From positions 310,001 to 374,000 of the forward strand of contig OZ244955.1 of assembly GCA_965222525.1 (NCBI GenBank): a DNA stretch of 64,000 nucleotides, read 5' to 3'. How positions within the stretch are numbered: position 1 is the stretch's first letter; every line of letters starts with the position of its first letter. Positions 1-7,608 of the stretch are shown here, in pieces. The notes under the pieces are model-generated. The model did no database searches. It had not been told where the DNA came from and saw only the letters and a program-made list of their open reading frames with translations. The DNA is from CBDCUF01 sp965222525 (GTDB lineage: Bacteria; Pseudomonadota; Alphaproteobacteria; Rickettsiales; UBA8987). A program made the translations under genes and the position numbers.

Positions 1-1
1 G

Positions 2-928
2 GTGCGGGTGACCGAAGCGGCAGCGCTGGCCTGTTCGAAATGGATGGGGCTTGGTGATGAGAAGGCCGCCGACCAAGCGGCTGTGGACGCAATGCGGCGT
101 GCGCTCAACAGCCTGGATATACAGGGTACGGTTGTGATAGGTGAAGGCGAGCGTGACAAGGCTCCTATGCTTTATATTGGCGAGAAAGTGGGAACCGGAA
201 CCGGCCCTGAAGTTGACATAGCGCTCGACCCGCTGGAGGGTACGACAATTTGCGCCACCGGTGCGCCTAATGCGCTGGCGGTGGTAGCACTGGCGGAGAA
301 GGGCGGATTCCTTAACGCACCCGATGTTTATATGGAGAAAATTGCGGTTGGCGGTGGTTTGCCAAATGGAGTGATAAATCTTTCCGACAGTATTGAGAAG
401 AACCTGAAACATCTGGCCAAGGCAAAGAAATGTGATATTTCCGACCTGTTGGTGGTTATCCTCGACCGCCCGCGCCATGAGGAGCTGATTGCCAGGGTGC
501 GTGAGCAGAAAGCACGTATCCAGCTTATCGGTGATGGTGATGTAGCGGGGATTATCGCAACCACCCGTCCTGAAACCGCTGTTGACCTTTATGTCGGTAT
601 CGGCGGTGCACCTGAAGGTGTGCTAGCAGCGGCGGCTTTATGCTGTACCGGCGGGCAGATGCAGGGCAGGCTGGTATTTGACGGCTCCAGCAAGGTTGAT
701 GATGAGCAGAAGGAGCGTGCGAAAGCCATGGGCATTACCGACCTGAACAAGATTTATACCCGTGAGGAACTGGCGCATGGTGATGTCATGTTTGCTGCCA
801 CCGGTGTTACTACCGGCTGGATGCTGGAAGGGGTTAAACGCTTCCCGGGCGGTGCGCAGACCCATTCACTGGTAATGCGCTCCCAGACCGGCACCACCCG
901 CCTGGTCACCACCGAGCATAAATTCTGA
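2..928 (+). CDS. glpX: Fructose-1,6-bisphosphatase class II (GlpX), 5' end cut by window
   Basis: Hydrolyses fructose 1,6-bisphosphate to fructose 6-phosphate in gluconeogenesis; cytoplasmic and metal dependent. The visible 308 residues carry the GlpX metal/phosphate motifs GEGERD (about residues 47-52) and DPLEGT (76-81), and continue to a normal C-terminus ending at TGA 926-928. The GTG at position 2 is unlikely to be the real start: GlpX proteins normally have roughly ten more residues before the RVTEAAA segment, so the gene almost certainly begins outside the window. The next gene is convergent at 3757 and no operon partner is visible. Family assignment is firm; substrate specificity (FBP alone, or FBP/SBP) cannot be decided from sequence. 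Confidence 0.93.
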   Translation: MRVTEAAALACSKWMGLGDEKAADQAAVDAMRRALNSLDIQGTVVIGEGERDKAPMLYIGEKVGTGTGPEVDIALDPLEGTTICATGAPNALAVVALAEKGGFLNAPDVYMEKIAVGGGLPNGVINLSDSIEKNLKHLAKAKKCDISDLLVVILDRPRHEELIARVREQKARIQLIGDGDVAGIIATTRPETAVDLYVGIGGAPEGVLAAAALCCTGGQMQGRLVFDGSSKVDDEQKERAKAMGITDLNKIYTREELAHGDVMFAATGVTTGWMLEGVKRFPGGAQTHSLVMRSQTGTTRLVTTEHKF

Positions 929-1132
929 TTTCATATAATATAAATTGAGATGATCAGCTTACTTAGCAAAGATATCTTAAAAACTTTTGGTAAAAAAATA
1001 TAGTATTTCCTAATTTGAGGTAAAAGTTAGGGACATAAACTTCATAGGGTATAAAATTGCAGGCATAAAACCAAGCGGTCGTGCTGTACAAAAATCGCTC
1101 AACCCGTTCAAACCCTTAAAATATTTTTAAAG

Positions 1133-3757
1133 CTACTGTGGCTGCAGAGCACCTCTAAAAGTCTCACCTTTTAGGCCTGGCCATTTCTTGTTACTTAGGT
1201 CAAGAGCACCTTTAGCTGCTGGGCCATACTTGTCCGGAATATACTCACTATTCAACTTAGGATCAGCTTCAATACCTGATGCCTCCCAACCTGGATTATA
1301 GTAGCTTTTCGTTTTTACGAAATAGCTGGATTTTTTGAAATCAGACAAACTAGAGAAGCTAATTTTTTGATCTCCATAATACAACTCCTTAAATACAGGG
1401 GCAGACAGATCTGTCCTGTGATACAGATTACCATCAAGGATATGTGACCCTCCTTTTATTTGGCACTTTCCTAATATATGCTGCTCTTCCAACTCAACAA
1501 AAATGTTATTGTACATTTCATGTGGAAAATTAGAGTTTAACTGCTCTGGCCCAAAGTTTGAATAGTGGTAGCAGTTTCCCATACCATTATTGGAGGAGTA
1601 TTTTTTACCAGAAATAACCGTATTATGGTAGATTTTCCACGGATCAGGAGTTGTAATTCCTGACATGCTATGAGAGCCAAAACCAGATCCTGCAGCATAC
1701 CCTGTTCCATCCGCTCCTTTCATATGGCCCGACAACAAATTATGTGGGTCGGATCTTCCTTTAAATGTATATTGCGAAGCGTCAATAATATTATGGTGTA
1801 TATATTTAGTTCCAGTATACCCAGGCTCTTGATCACCAGATCCATGCCATGAGAACCCTGCATGCACGCCTATTAGCTTATTATGGTGAATGTTGTAATT
1901 GTATCCGGCTGAACCCATTTGAGTTACGTCATCTCTGATGTTATAAAACTCATTATGATGAATATGTATATCATGGGCTTTATTTGTAAAGTTTATAGCA
2001 TCAAAGGTATCCCTAAAAGTACTATTTTTTATCTCAACATTATGGCCATCTATAGTTATGCCTGCACCTTGATAGCGATGCCCCGGCCTCCCTGAGCTTG
2101 GCCTCTTTACATCACTCCATGCTATCCATTGTGGTACTTTGTCATCTATTATAATATTATCAAAAAGTATGTTATGCGAATGCTCTTGGACTCTTATAAA
2201 ATACCTTCCAGCTTTAATTGACGAATTCTTTACAATAATATTATTTGCACCACCCGGTAAAAATCTTAATGCCGTACCTCCATAACTAAAGTTTATACTT
2301 TCAAGTTTTATATATGATGAATCACTACTAATCCTTATAATTTCATTTTCAGGAAAAACATACAATTTAGTTTTTCTAGGGTCGACATTAGTGGGATAGG
2401 ATAAATTCATTTCATCTTTACCCTGGTATTTACTATGCTGTAATCGCACATATATCTTTTGATCATCTTTATTAAAGTATACTCCTGGCCCTATATAATA
2501 ATCCTTGGTACCAAGGTAGTCCTCATTGTTGGAACTAAACGGTACATAATCTTCATATGCAACAATATGATAGCCTCCATTATCTTCGCCCAAATAGGCA
2601 TGTACGTAGTTAATATTTTTTGGGTATGTTTTAACGGAACGATAAATATTTTTCTTAGCATCAACAACTTCCCAATCAGCATTATCTACCTTTCTAAACT
2701 CTGAAAAGCCACCATCAATAATCGGTATCTCTCCGGGATACGCTTTTATAACTATAGGCTTATCTTTTGTTCCACTCACACCTATAAGAATATCACTTTC
2801 TCTATATACTCCTTCACGAATAACCAAAGTATCTCCTGCACGAAGCTGATTAACTGCATGTTTTATTGTTTTCCAAGGCTTATCTTTTGTTCCAGAGTTA
2901 TTGTCATTACCACCTGGAGAGACAAACAAGGCATTTTCCGGCAAAGATATGCACTTCGGATTTTCTATACATAAAGAACTTTGGTCAGAAATTTTAATGC
3001 CCCACTTACTTGAAAGGTAATTATGTACTTGCGTAAGCTCAGAAACCTCTAACATGCGATCATACATTATTATTTCCGCAATGTATCCTTTTAACCTAGC
3101 TTTATTATCCAATCTACTATCTGTCTTATGTATAGAACCCAACGTTAAGCCATTTATATGTCTACTACCAAGATATCCTTTCACTATAGATTTTCCATCA
3201 ATAAATGTTTCAGAGTGATGAGCATTAAAAACAGTCGTAAATATTGCAGGGGTTAGAGAAATACTACCTCCTAAAGATAATTTTGCGCCTGCCCAGGAAA
3301 AGTCACCTTTACTATTGGAAAAGAGGGCATGTCTATAATTTCTGTTTATACCATCGTACAAATATGGCCGAAACCCCCGCTCACCACTTTTATCAAATTT
3401 AGCAACAACGAAAATTGTATTGGGTTGTTTTTTTATATTAGAAAATTTAGGAGTCTTTAGTAAATCACCGCCATCAAAGTGCAATACTGATATTCCATTT
3501 AAGCTCCTTATTCCATACGATGGCATATATTTTGTGGATTTCTGAACTGCATCGTAATTATTCCCACTTTTATCTTTCCATACACTCACATAACCCTTAC
3601 TATCCTTTATAAGAGTATTTACATCTGCTGAGTCGAACCATACTACCAGATCAGATTGTACGGGAAGAGTCGCGCTTGCAAATGATCTTTCTACCGCCAG
3701 TAGAGAAAATGAAAAAACTAAAAGGGAAAAATATGCTACTATTTTGGAACTTTTCAT
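1133..3757 (-). CDS. Secreted LamG-like plus right-handed beta-helix (pectate-lyase-like) protein
   Basis: 874 residues with a Sec signal peptide (about 1-28, hydrophobic core followed by SFAS). Residues about 34-254 look like a LamG/concanavalin-type domain, ending in the typical VHNYLSSKWGI. A parallel beta-helix region starts near residue 277 with FVSPGGNDNNSGTKDKPWKTI, the usual opening of DUF1565/right-handed beta-helix proteins, followed by many short Asn- and His-rich coils (DIHIHHNEF, YNYNIHHNKLIG). Such proteins bind or cleave polysaccharides outside the cell; the substrate cannot be inferred. The gene is visibly richer in A+T than its neighbours, has no operon partner, and lies beside insertion-sequence debris, so horizontal acquisition is likely. 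Start ATG 3755-3757 fits the signal peptide. Confidence 0.8.
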   Translation of the reverse strand: MKSSKIVAYFSLLVFSFSLLAVERSFASATLPVQSDLVVWFDSADVNTLIKDSKGYVSVWKDKSGNNYDAVQKSTKYMPSYGIRSLNGISVLHFDGGDLLKTPKFSNIKKQPNTIFVVAKFDKSGERGFRPYLYDGINRNYRHALFSNSKGDFSWAGAKLSLGGSISLTPAIFTTVFNAHHSETFIDGKSIVKGYLGSRHINGLTLGSIHKTDSRLDNKARLKGYIAEIIMYDRMLEVSELTQVHNYLSSKWGIKISDQSSLCIENPKCISLPENALFVSPGGNDNNSGTKDKPWKTIKHAVNQLRAGDTLVIREGVYRESDILIGVSGTKDKPIVIKAYPGEIPIIDGGFSEFRKVDNADWEVVDAKKNIYRSVKTYPKNINYVHAYLGEDNGGYHIVAYEDYVPFSSNNEDYLGTKDYYIGPGVYFNKDDQKIYVRLQHSKYQGKDEMNLSYPTNVDPRKTKLYVFPENEIIRISSDSSYIKLESINFSYGGTALRFLPGGANNIIVKNSSIKAGRYFIRVQEHSHNILFDNIIIDDKVPQWIAWSDVKRPSSGRPGHRYQGAGITIDGHNVEIKNSTFRDTFDAINFTNKAHDIHIHHNEFYNIRDDVTQMGSAGYNYNIHHNKLIGVHAGFSWHGSGDQEPGYTGTKYIHHNIIDASQYTFKGRSDPHNLLSGHMKGADGTGYAAGSGFGSHSMSGITTPDPWKIYHNTVISGKKYSSNNGMGNCYHYSNFGPEQLNSNFPHEMYNNIFVELEEQHILGKCQIKGGSHILDGNLYHRTDLSAPVFKELYYGDQKISFSSLSDFKKSSYFVKTKSYYNPGWEASGIEADPKLNSEYIPDKYGPAAKGALDLSNKKWPGLKGETFRGALQPQ

Positions 3758-4088
3758 AAAGTTTTCCTTGTTATTAAGAGATATGGGTTAAAATGTATAA
3801 CCAGAATACCACAAGATAGTTAACAAACAATTAATAAGTCATAAAAAATGCAGCTATTTTATTAAATTCTACTAATTTTTTACTAAAAATACATTTAGTA
3901 CAAAAAATAAACAAAATTCAAGAGTGTATTTTTAATTGTTCCAAATAATTACCGTATATTTTGTTATTATCCATTGGGTTATTTATTTCTGTTAATTTTA
4001 CTTCATACTTTATCTATAGTCCTTCCAAATAACTTCCGAATAGTTTAAGATTTTTGCGGCACCATTTTGCAGGTAGTAAGATGACATA
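3758..4088. other. AT-rich intergenic segment ending in insertion-sequence debris
   Basis: Very AT-rich and without a convincing reading frame. It presumably holds the promoter of the beta-helix gene (minus strand). From 4014 onward it matches the 3' end of an IS630-type transposase in the reverse direction, listed separately. Confidence 0.5.
4014..4060 (-). pseudogene. 3' end fragment of an IS630-type transposase, reversed
   Basis: Read on the minus strand, 4036-4014 encodes a tail equivalent to GSYLEGL-stop, nearly identical in DNA to the 3' end of the other IS630 remnant (GNYLEGL-stop, ending at 4709). The two ends point outward from each other, so this is a second, inverted transposase end, left by another copy or by a rearrangement. 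Only the last dozen or so codons are recognisable. Confidence 0.6.
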
Positions 4089-4195
4089 TATAGTATTTCC
4101 AATTTTAATTGGGAATACTATGAAGACCTGCGAAGCAGGGATTCCACCGCGCAAGCGAGTGTAATTTTACTTACGTAAAATTAGAAAATACTATA
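4089..4195 (+). repeat. MITE-like multi-hairpin element, copy A
   Basis: 107 bp with terminal inverted repeats TATAGTATTTCC and GAAAATACTATA, internal hairpins around CCTGCGAAGCAGG and CGCGCAAGCG, and a TAATTTTAC/GTAAAATTA stem near the right end. Related copies lie at 21221-21325 (inverted), 30198-30302, 33261-33364, 36877-36910 (end hairpin only) and 47362-47456. This copy abuts the 5' end of the IS630 transposase remnant. TA-rich termini suggest TA-targeted mobilisation by an IS630/Tc1-type transposase (inference). Confidence 0.8.
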
Positions 4196-4709
4196 GTATT
4201 GATTTGTGCGAACGAGTTGTATCGTTTGTTTCTGGTGGTGGCAGCAAGCTTGAGGCCTCTCGTCGCTTTTCGGTCAGCGTCTGGTGCGTCAATGACTGGT
4301 GGTCTCGGGATGATTTACACCCCAAACCGCATGGTCGCAGACAGCGCAAACTGAACAGGGACGCTGTTAAGCGTCATTTCGAAGTTGTGTCCAAAATCTA
4401 CTATAATTATGGACAATGCCGCATTCCACAAAAAGAAGGATATTGTGGAGATGGCTGAAAAAGCAGGGCATGAAGCCATTTTCCTGCCTCCGTATTCACC
4501 AGACTTTAATCCCTTCGGGTATAATTCCCCGCCCCTTGGGGCGAAAGAATAATATAATCCGAACTGATGCCCCGTAGCTTGCTACGGGGTAGTTCATTCC
4601 AATCGAAAAAGTCTTCGCTCATCTCAAAAAACAAAGGGCAAACGCTCCGCTTGGAAAACCAATCGACGACATAATCAAGTCATACGGAAATTATTTGGAA
4701 GGACTATAA
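4196..4709 (+). pseudogene. IS630-family transposase remnant, internally deleted and interrupted
   Basis: Three pieces of one IS630-type transposase can be read. 4205-4383 gives the N-terminal helix-turn-helix part (ERVVSFVSGGGSKLEASRRF ... HGRRQRKL). After a deletion and frame change, 4413-4513 gives the second catalytic region with MDNAAFHK and FLPPYSPDFNP. After an 88-bp insertion, 4602-4709 gives the end (IEKVFAHLKKQ ... YLEGL-stop). The first few codons were lost where the MITE-like element abuts. The middle with the first catalytic Asp is missing, so it cannot be functional. Confidence 0.85.
4514..4601 (+). repeat. Palindromic insertion inside the IS630 remnant
   Basis: About 88 bp splits the conserved transposase sequence between codons for NP and IE. 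It contains two stem-loops, CCCCGCCCCTTGGGGCG-like and the perfect CCCCGTAGC/GCTACGGGG. Removing it restores the reading frame, so it is a clean insertion. No second copy was seen in this window. Confidence 0.7.
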
Positions 4710-5300
4710 AAAACGTTACAGACGGATAGCGATCTATATTACATTATTTTTCCAATATAGTATTTGCTAGGATGCGTCAATGCTGGAAATTAAGGGAACC
4801 ATGTTGAGGAGATTGCAAAATCAGAAAGATAATTACGTGTTGAAGTTGCCAAAGGACCGCGGAATGACTGACAGAAGGGGAAATTCAAGGTTTTGTTGTG
4901 GTGATAGAATGCCGAGCGGGAACCTTATAACCCTAACTTATGCTGCACACTACTTCGTCGCTAAGATGCTCAAGTCCACATGTACATTTAACTACGCCTA
5001 CAGCTCTGCACTTCTCGCTCCTCATATTGTTTTGCATAAGCGAATTTATAGAGGTATCCAAGCATAGTCCGGCATAACTGCAACCAGCATGCGAACCTAA
5101 AAACCCTATGAATTTCAACATGATATCAAAAAAACATGAATCGCTATGCCCATGGCAGAAATTCTAACAAAAAGAATCACCAAATAATATTTCACCCCCT
5201 CCTCCCAAACTCATAACTTTCATCTCCAGCCCCCTTAAGGTAAACCAAACCTTAAGTATTTTTGCAACACCTGCATGTTTTTTACTTTTTTTACACTTCC
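4710..5300. other. Intergenic region without a supported gene
   Basis: Short open frames exist here (4780-5067 plus strand; 4933-5121 minus strand), but neither has a ribosome binding site, signal peptide or recognisable motif, and they overlap on opposite strands. The left part probably contains the right end of the IS630 remnant (CCAATATAGTATTT near 4751 resembles the MITE terminus). Confidence 0.4.
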
Positions 5301-5314
5301 TTGATCCAGATCAA
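5301..5314. promoter_or_regulatory. FNR/CRP-family (FNR, ANR, FixK type) binding site
   Basis: TTGATCCAGATCAA is a perfect match to the FNR-type consensus TTGAT-N4-ATCAA. It lies about 140 bp before the start of the Asn/Asp-rich secreted protein, in a stretch with no other gene. This suggests oxygen- or redox-dependent control of the cluster; which regulator binds is unknown. Confidence 0.6.
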
Positions 5315-5455
5315 GGACAAAAAAAATCAGTTGTGCTATTACACTCGGCCAAGTCGTTAATACTTCGTTAAAGTATATACGGTTTTTTACTAATATAACA
5401 TGCCTCTGGGGCTGTTAATTTTTTTCAATTTTTTAACTTTTTAAGGAGTTCTGTA

Positions 5456-6721
5456 ATGGATCAATTAAAAAAGACTTTACTTCTGGGTGCTTCGGCACTC
5501 GCTCTTGCTGTTACACCTGCATTTGCGGACGATAACGTAGATGACGGTATTGATGGCAATGAAAACAATGACAATACTGTTAACCAGGTTGGAGATGACA
5601 ACAACTCTAACAATGGTGGCGGTAATGACAACAACACCTCTGATAATGGAAATGACAATAACACTTCCGATAACGGAAATGATAACAACACTTCCAATAA
5701 CGGAGATGACAACAATGACGGCAATACTGTTGCTTCCGGCAATGGTTCTGGCGACGATGACAACGAAAACAATGCATTCTCCAAGAATGACATTGATACC
5801 GATGTTGACGCTTCTGACAATTCAGACAACAGCAATGACGGCAATGATAACAACACCTCTAATAATGGTGATGATAACAATGACGGCAATACTGTTGCTT
5901 CCGGTAACGGTGCTGGTGATGACGACAACGAAAACAACGCTTTCTCCAAAAACGATGTAGACGTTGATGTTGACGCTTCTGATAACTCAGATAACTCCAA
6001 TGACGGAAATGATAACAACACTTCCAACAATGGAGATGACAACAATGATGGTAACACCATTGCATCTGACAACACCTCCAATGACGGAAATGATAACAAC
6101 ACTTCCAACAACGGAGATGATAACAATGATGGTAACACCATTGCTTCCGGTAACGATGCTGGTGACGACAACAACGAAAACAATGCATTCTCCAAGAATG
6201 ACATTGATACCGATGTTGACGCTTCAGACAACAGCACCGGAAAAGGTGATGACAACAACGAAAGCAATGCATTCTCCAAGAATGACGTAGACGTTGATGC
6301 ATCTGACAACTCTGATAATTCAGACAACAGCACCGGTAAAGGCGATGATAACAACGAAACCAACGCCTTCTCCAAGAATGATGTTGATGTGAATGCCAGT
6401 GAAAATAATATGAATTCCAAAAACACTGACAACAGCACCAACACACTTACTGACAACAGCACTGACAGCAGCCAGGATGACAGCGTAAGCTTCGGCGATG
6501 CTAAAACCCTGACAGCTTCTGTTCTGGATGCTTCTGTTTCCGGAAACTCTGTTACAGTAGCAGTTGGTGGTGCCAGAAGAATTGGCGTCTATGAAGCTGA
6601 CAACACCATCCAGGGAGATGCTTTCCGCAACTCCAGAGGTGTTAATGCTAACGCACAAAACACTGGTAACAGTGCAAGCGTTCAGCAAGCTATTACTATC
6701 AAGGCTGACATCCATAACTAG
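5456..6721 (+). CDS. Secreted Asn/Asp-rich repeat protein, putative amyloid-like subunit
   Basis: 421 residues with a clear Sec signal peptide (1-25, ending AFA before DDN) and a good ribosome binding site (AAGGAG, 5443-5448). Residues about 30-320 are almost entirely Asn, Asp, Gly, Ser and Thr, built on a degenerate unit of about 54 residues including NDGNDNNTSNNGDDNNDGNT and the marker NAFSKND, which recurs five times. The last ~65 residues are different: NSVTVAV ... NTIQGDAFRNSRGV ... QNTGNSASVQQAITI, closely resembling the C-terminus of the next gene's product. The composition fits an extracellular fibre subunit or calcium-binding surface protein; neighbours (C39-like peptidase) recall FapB/FapC loci. 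No assigned family; function is inferred. Confidence 0.8.
   Translation: MDQLKKTLLLGASALALAVTPAFADDNVDDGIDGNENNDNTVNQVGDDNNSNNGGGNDNNTSDNGNDNNTSDNGNDNNTSNNGDDNNDGNTVASGNGSGDDDNENNAFSKNDIDTDVDASDNSDNSNDGNDNNTSNNGDDNNDGNTVASGNGAGDDDNENNAFSKNDVDVDVDASDNSDNSNDGNDNNTSNNGDDNNDGNTIASDNTSNDGNDNNTSNNGDDNNDGNTIASGNDAGDDNNENNAFSKNDIDTDVDASDNSTGKGDDNNESNAFSKNDVDVDASDNSDNSDNSTGKGDDNNETNAFSKNDVDVNASENNMNSKNTDNSTNTLTDNSTDSSQDDSVSFGDAKTLTASVLDASVSGNSVTVAVGGARRIGVYEADNTIQGDAFRNSRGVNANAQNTGNSASVQQAITIKADIHN
5590..6400 (+). repeat. Degenerate tandem repeat inside the Asn/Asp-rich gene
   Basis: The coding DNA repeats with high identity over blocks of roughly 160 bp, e.g. around 5771, 5938, 6181, 6266 and 6362, each centred on codons for NAFSKND. 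Unequal spacing (some units shortened) suggests recent expansion or contraction by recombination or slippage. Confidence 0.8.
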
Positions 6722-6850
6722 TTGTAATTTCAACTATATGGGTGACTCTTGCTAGTCACGAGATTGTTGCGGGCGGGTATCCTGTGCTCCTCCTGCCCGC
6801 AGCAAAACAGATGATAGATGATGGATTATAGATGATAGAGAAAGGGATTT
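6722..6850. other. Intergenic segment with possible terminator-like palindrome
   Basis: Contains GCGGGCGGGTATCC...CTCCTGCCCGC (about 6770-6801), an imperfect GC stem that could terminate transcription, followed by a GATGATAGATGATGGATTATAG low-complexity repeat at about 6808-6838 that recurs elsewhere in the window. Confidence 0.4.
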
Positions 6851-7012
6851 TGTCATTCTGGCAAAAGCCGTACTTTTGCTGTTTCAGGATCCATTTGTCA
6901 AAACCCTGATAGCTGGCAATTCTGTAAAAATTATCAAAATGCGATTGTTGACCATAAACTACAAAAACCCTGCCATTGGATAAATGGATCCTGAAACAAG
7001 TTCAGGATGACA
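6851..7012. repeat. REP-pair element, copy 1
   Basis: About 160 bp bounded by inverted TGTCATyCTG...CAGGATGACA ends, each itself a small palindrome (CTGAAACAAGTTCAG). The interior is homologous to 15716-15863 and 56597-56745 (shared ...GATAAATGGATCCTGAAAC). It separates two genes of the secreted cluster and would give spurious in-frame codons before 7048. Confidence 0.8.
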
Positions 7013-7047
7013 GTTATTCCCTAAAAGGGTTTGCAAGGAAAAACAAA

Positions 7048-7512
7048 ATGGCAAAATTCAACCAAATAATACCGGTTCTGGCGGTCGGTACCGCTCTTGT
7101 TGCTGCTCCTGCAGCATATGCAGAGGAAACACAGATATACTCCATGCAATATATGGCGGTAGAGGATAATGACGCCACCTTCATACAGCATTCCGGTGTG
7201 ATGGTAAAAGGCGGCGATGCCGAAGTGGAAATTACAATAGCAGATAATAATGAAGAGGAAACATTCGGCATGGTGATATCCGATGATGAATTACAAACAT
7301 CACGAGGTGCCTCAGGTATTGAAACTCTCAATGTTTCAATAATGAAGGCTACATCCAAGAATAACTCGGTGGGGGATAACTCGGTTACCGGCGATAATGT
7401 CATAAGCCAGGGTGCGTTCGGCAATTCGCAGGGAGTTATAACTTCCGTACAGAACAGCGGAAATAACGTAACCATCCAGTCCTCAACTATCGTCAATATG
7501 TCGATTCAGTAG
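7048..7512 (+). CDS. Small secreted protein with C-terminal fibre-like motif
   Basis: 154 residues from ATG 7048, chosen because it starts a good signal peptide (MAKFNQIIPVL ... APAAYA) and is preceded by AAGGA; the longer open frame from 6976 only translates a REP repeat. The mature part has an ISDDELQTSRGAS segment (residues about 86-98), comparable to the ISDPELDKMRGGF segment of the 8467 product, and ends with NSVTGDNVISQGAFGNSQGV and VQNSGNNVTIQSSTIVN, a variant of the C-terminal motif of the 5456 product. Likely a minor or nucleating subunit of the same extracellular structure (inference). No recognised enzyme motif. Confidence 0.78.
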   Translation: MAKFNQIIPVLAVGTALVAAPAAYAEETQIYSMQYMAVEDNDATFIQHSGVMVKGGDAEVEITIADNNEEETFGMVISDDELQTSRGASGIETLNVSIMKATSKNNSVGDNSVTGDNVISQGAFGNSQGVITSVQNSGNNVTIQSSTIVNMSIQ

Positions 7513-7535
7513 AGTCGGAGTTGCAATTTATTAAC

Positions 7536-7600
7536 TGTCACCCCGGACGCATATTTTCTCCAAATCGGAGATTTGGAGAAAATATGCGTCCGGGGTGACA
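7536..7600. repeat. Perfect 31-bp inverted repeat with 3-nt loop (TGTCACCCCGG family)
   Basis: Arms 7536-7566 and 7570-7600 are exact reverse complements around a GGA loop. It is a compact member of the family seen at 17768-17925, 53174-53332 and, more diverged, 54236-54454. It lies immediately upstream of the C39-like peptidase and would form a very stable hairpin in RNA, so it may act as a terminator or attenuator between genes. Confidence 0.85.
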
Positions 7601-7608
7601 AAGTGAGC

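Noticed and set aside
4503..4602. tRNA-like or riboswitch structure
   Set aside because: The two stems do not form a cloverleaf, and the sequence is best explained as an insertion inside transposase codons.
4780..5121. Two overlapping short open frames on opposite strands
   Set aside because: No ribosome binding site, motif or signal; region is IS-flanking DNA.
5590..6400. CRISPR array
   Set aside because: The repeats are in-frame protein-coding and have no spacer-repeat structure.
5461..6462. 333-codon open frame on the minus strand inside the Asn/Asp-rich gene, and further long frames in other phases
   Set aside because: They are by-products of the repetitive codons; the plus-strand frame has the signal peptide, ribosome binding site and the shared C-terminal motif.
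6976..7047. Longer N-terminus for the 7048 gene
   Set aside because: Those codons are a REP repeat end (WILKQVQDD is a common REP translation) and would bury the signal peptide.
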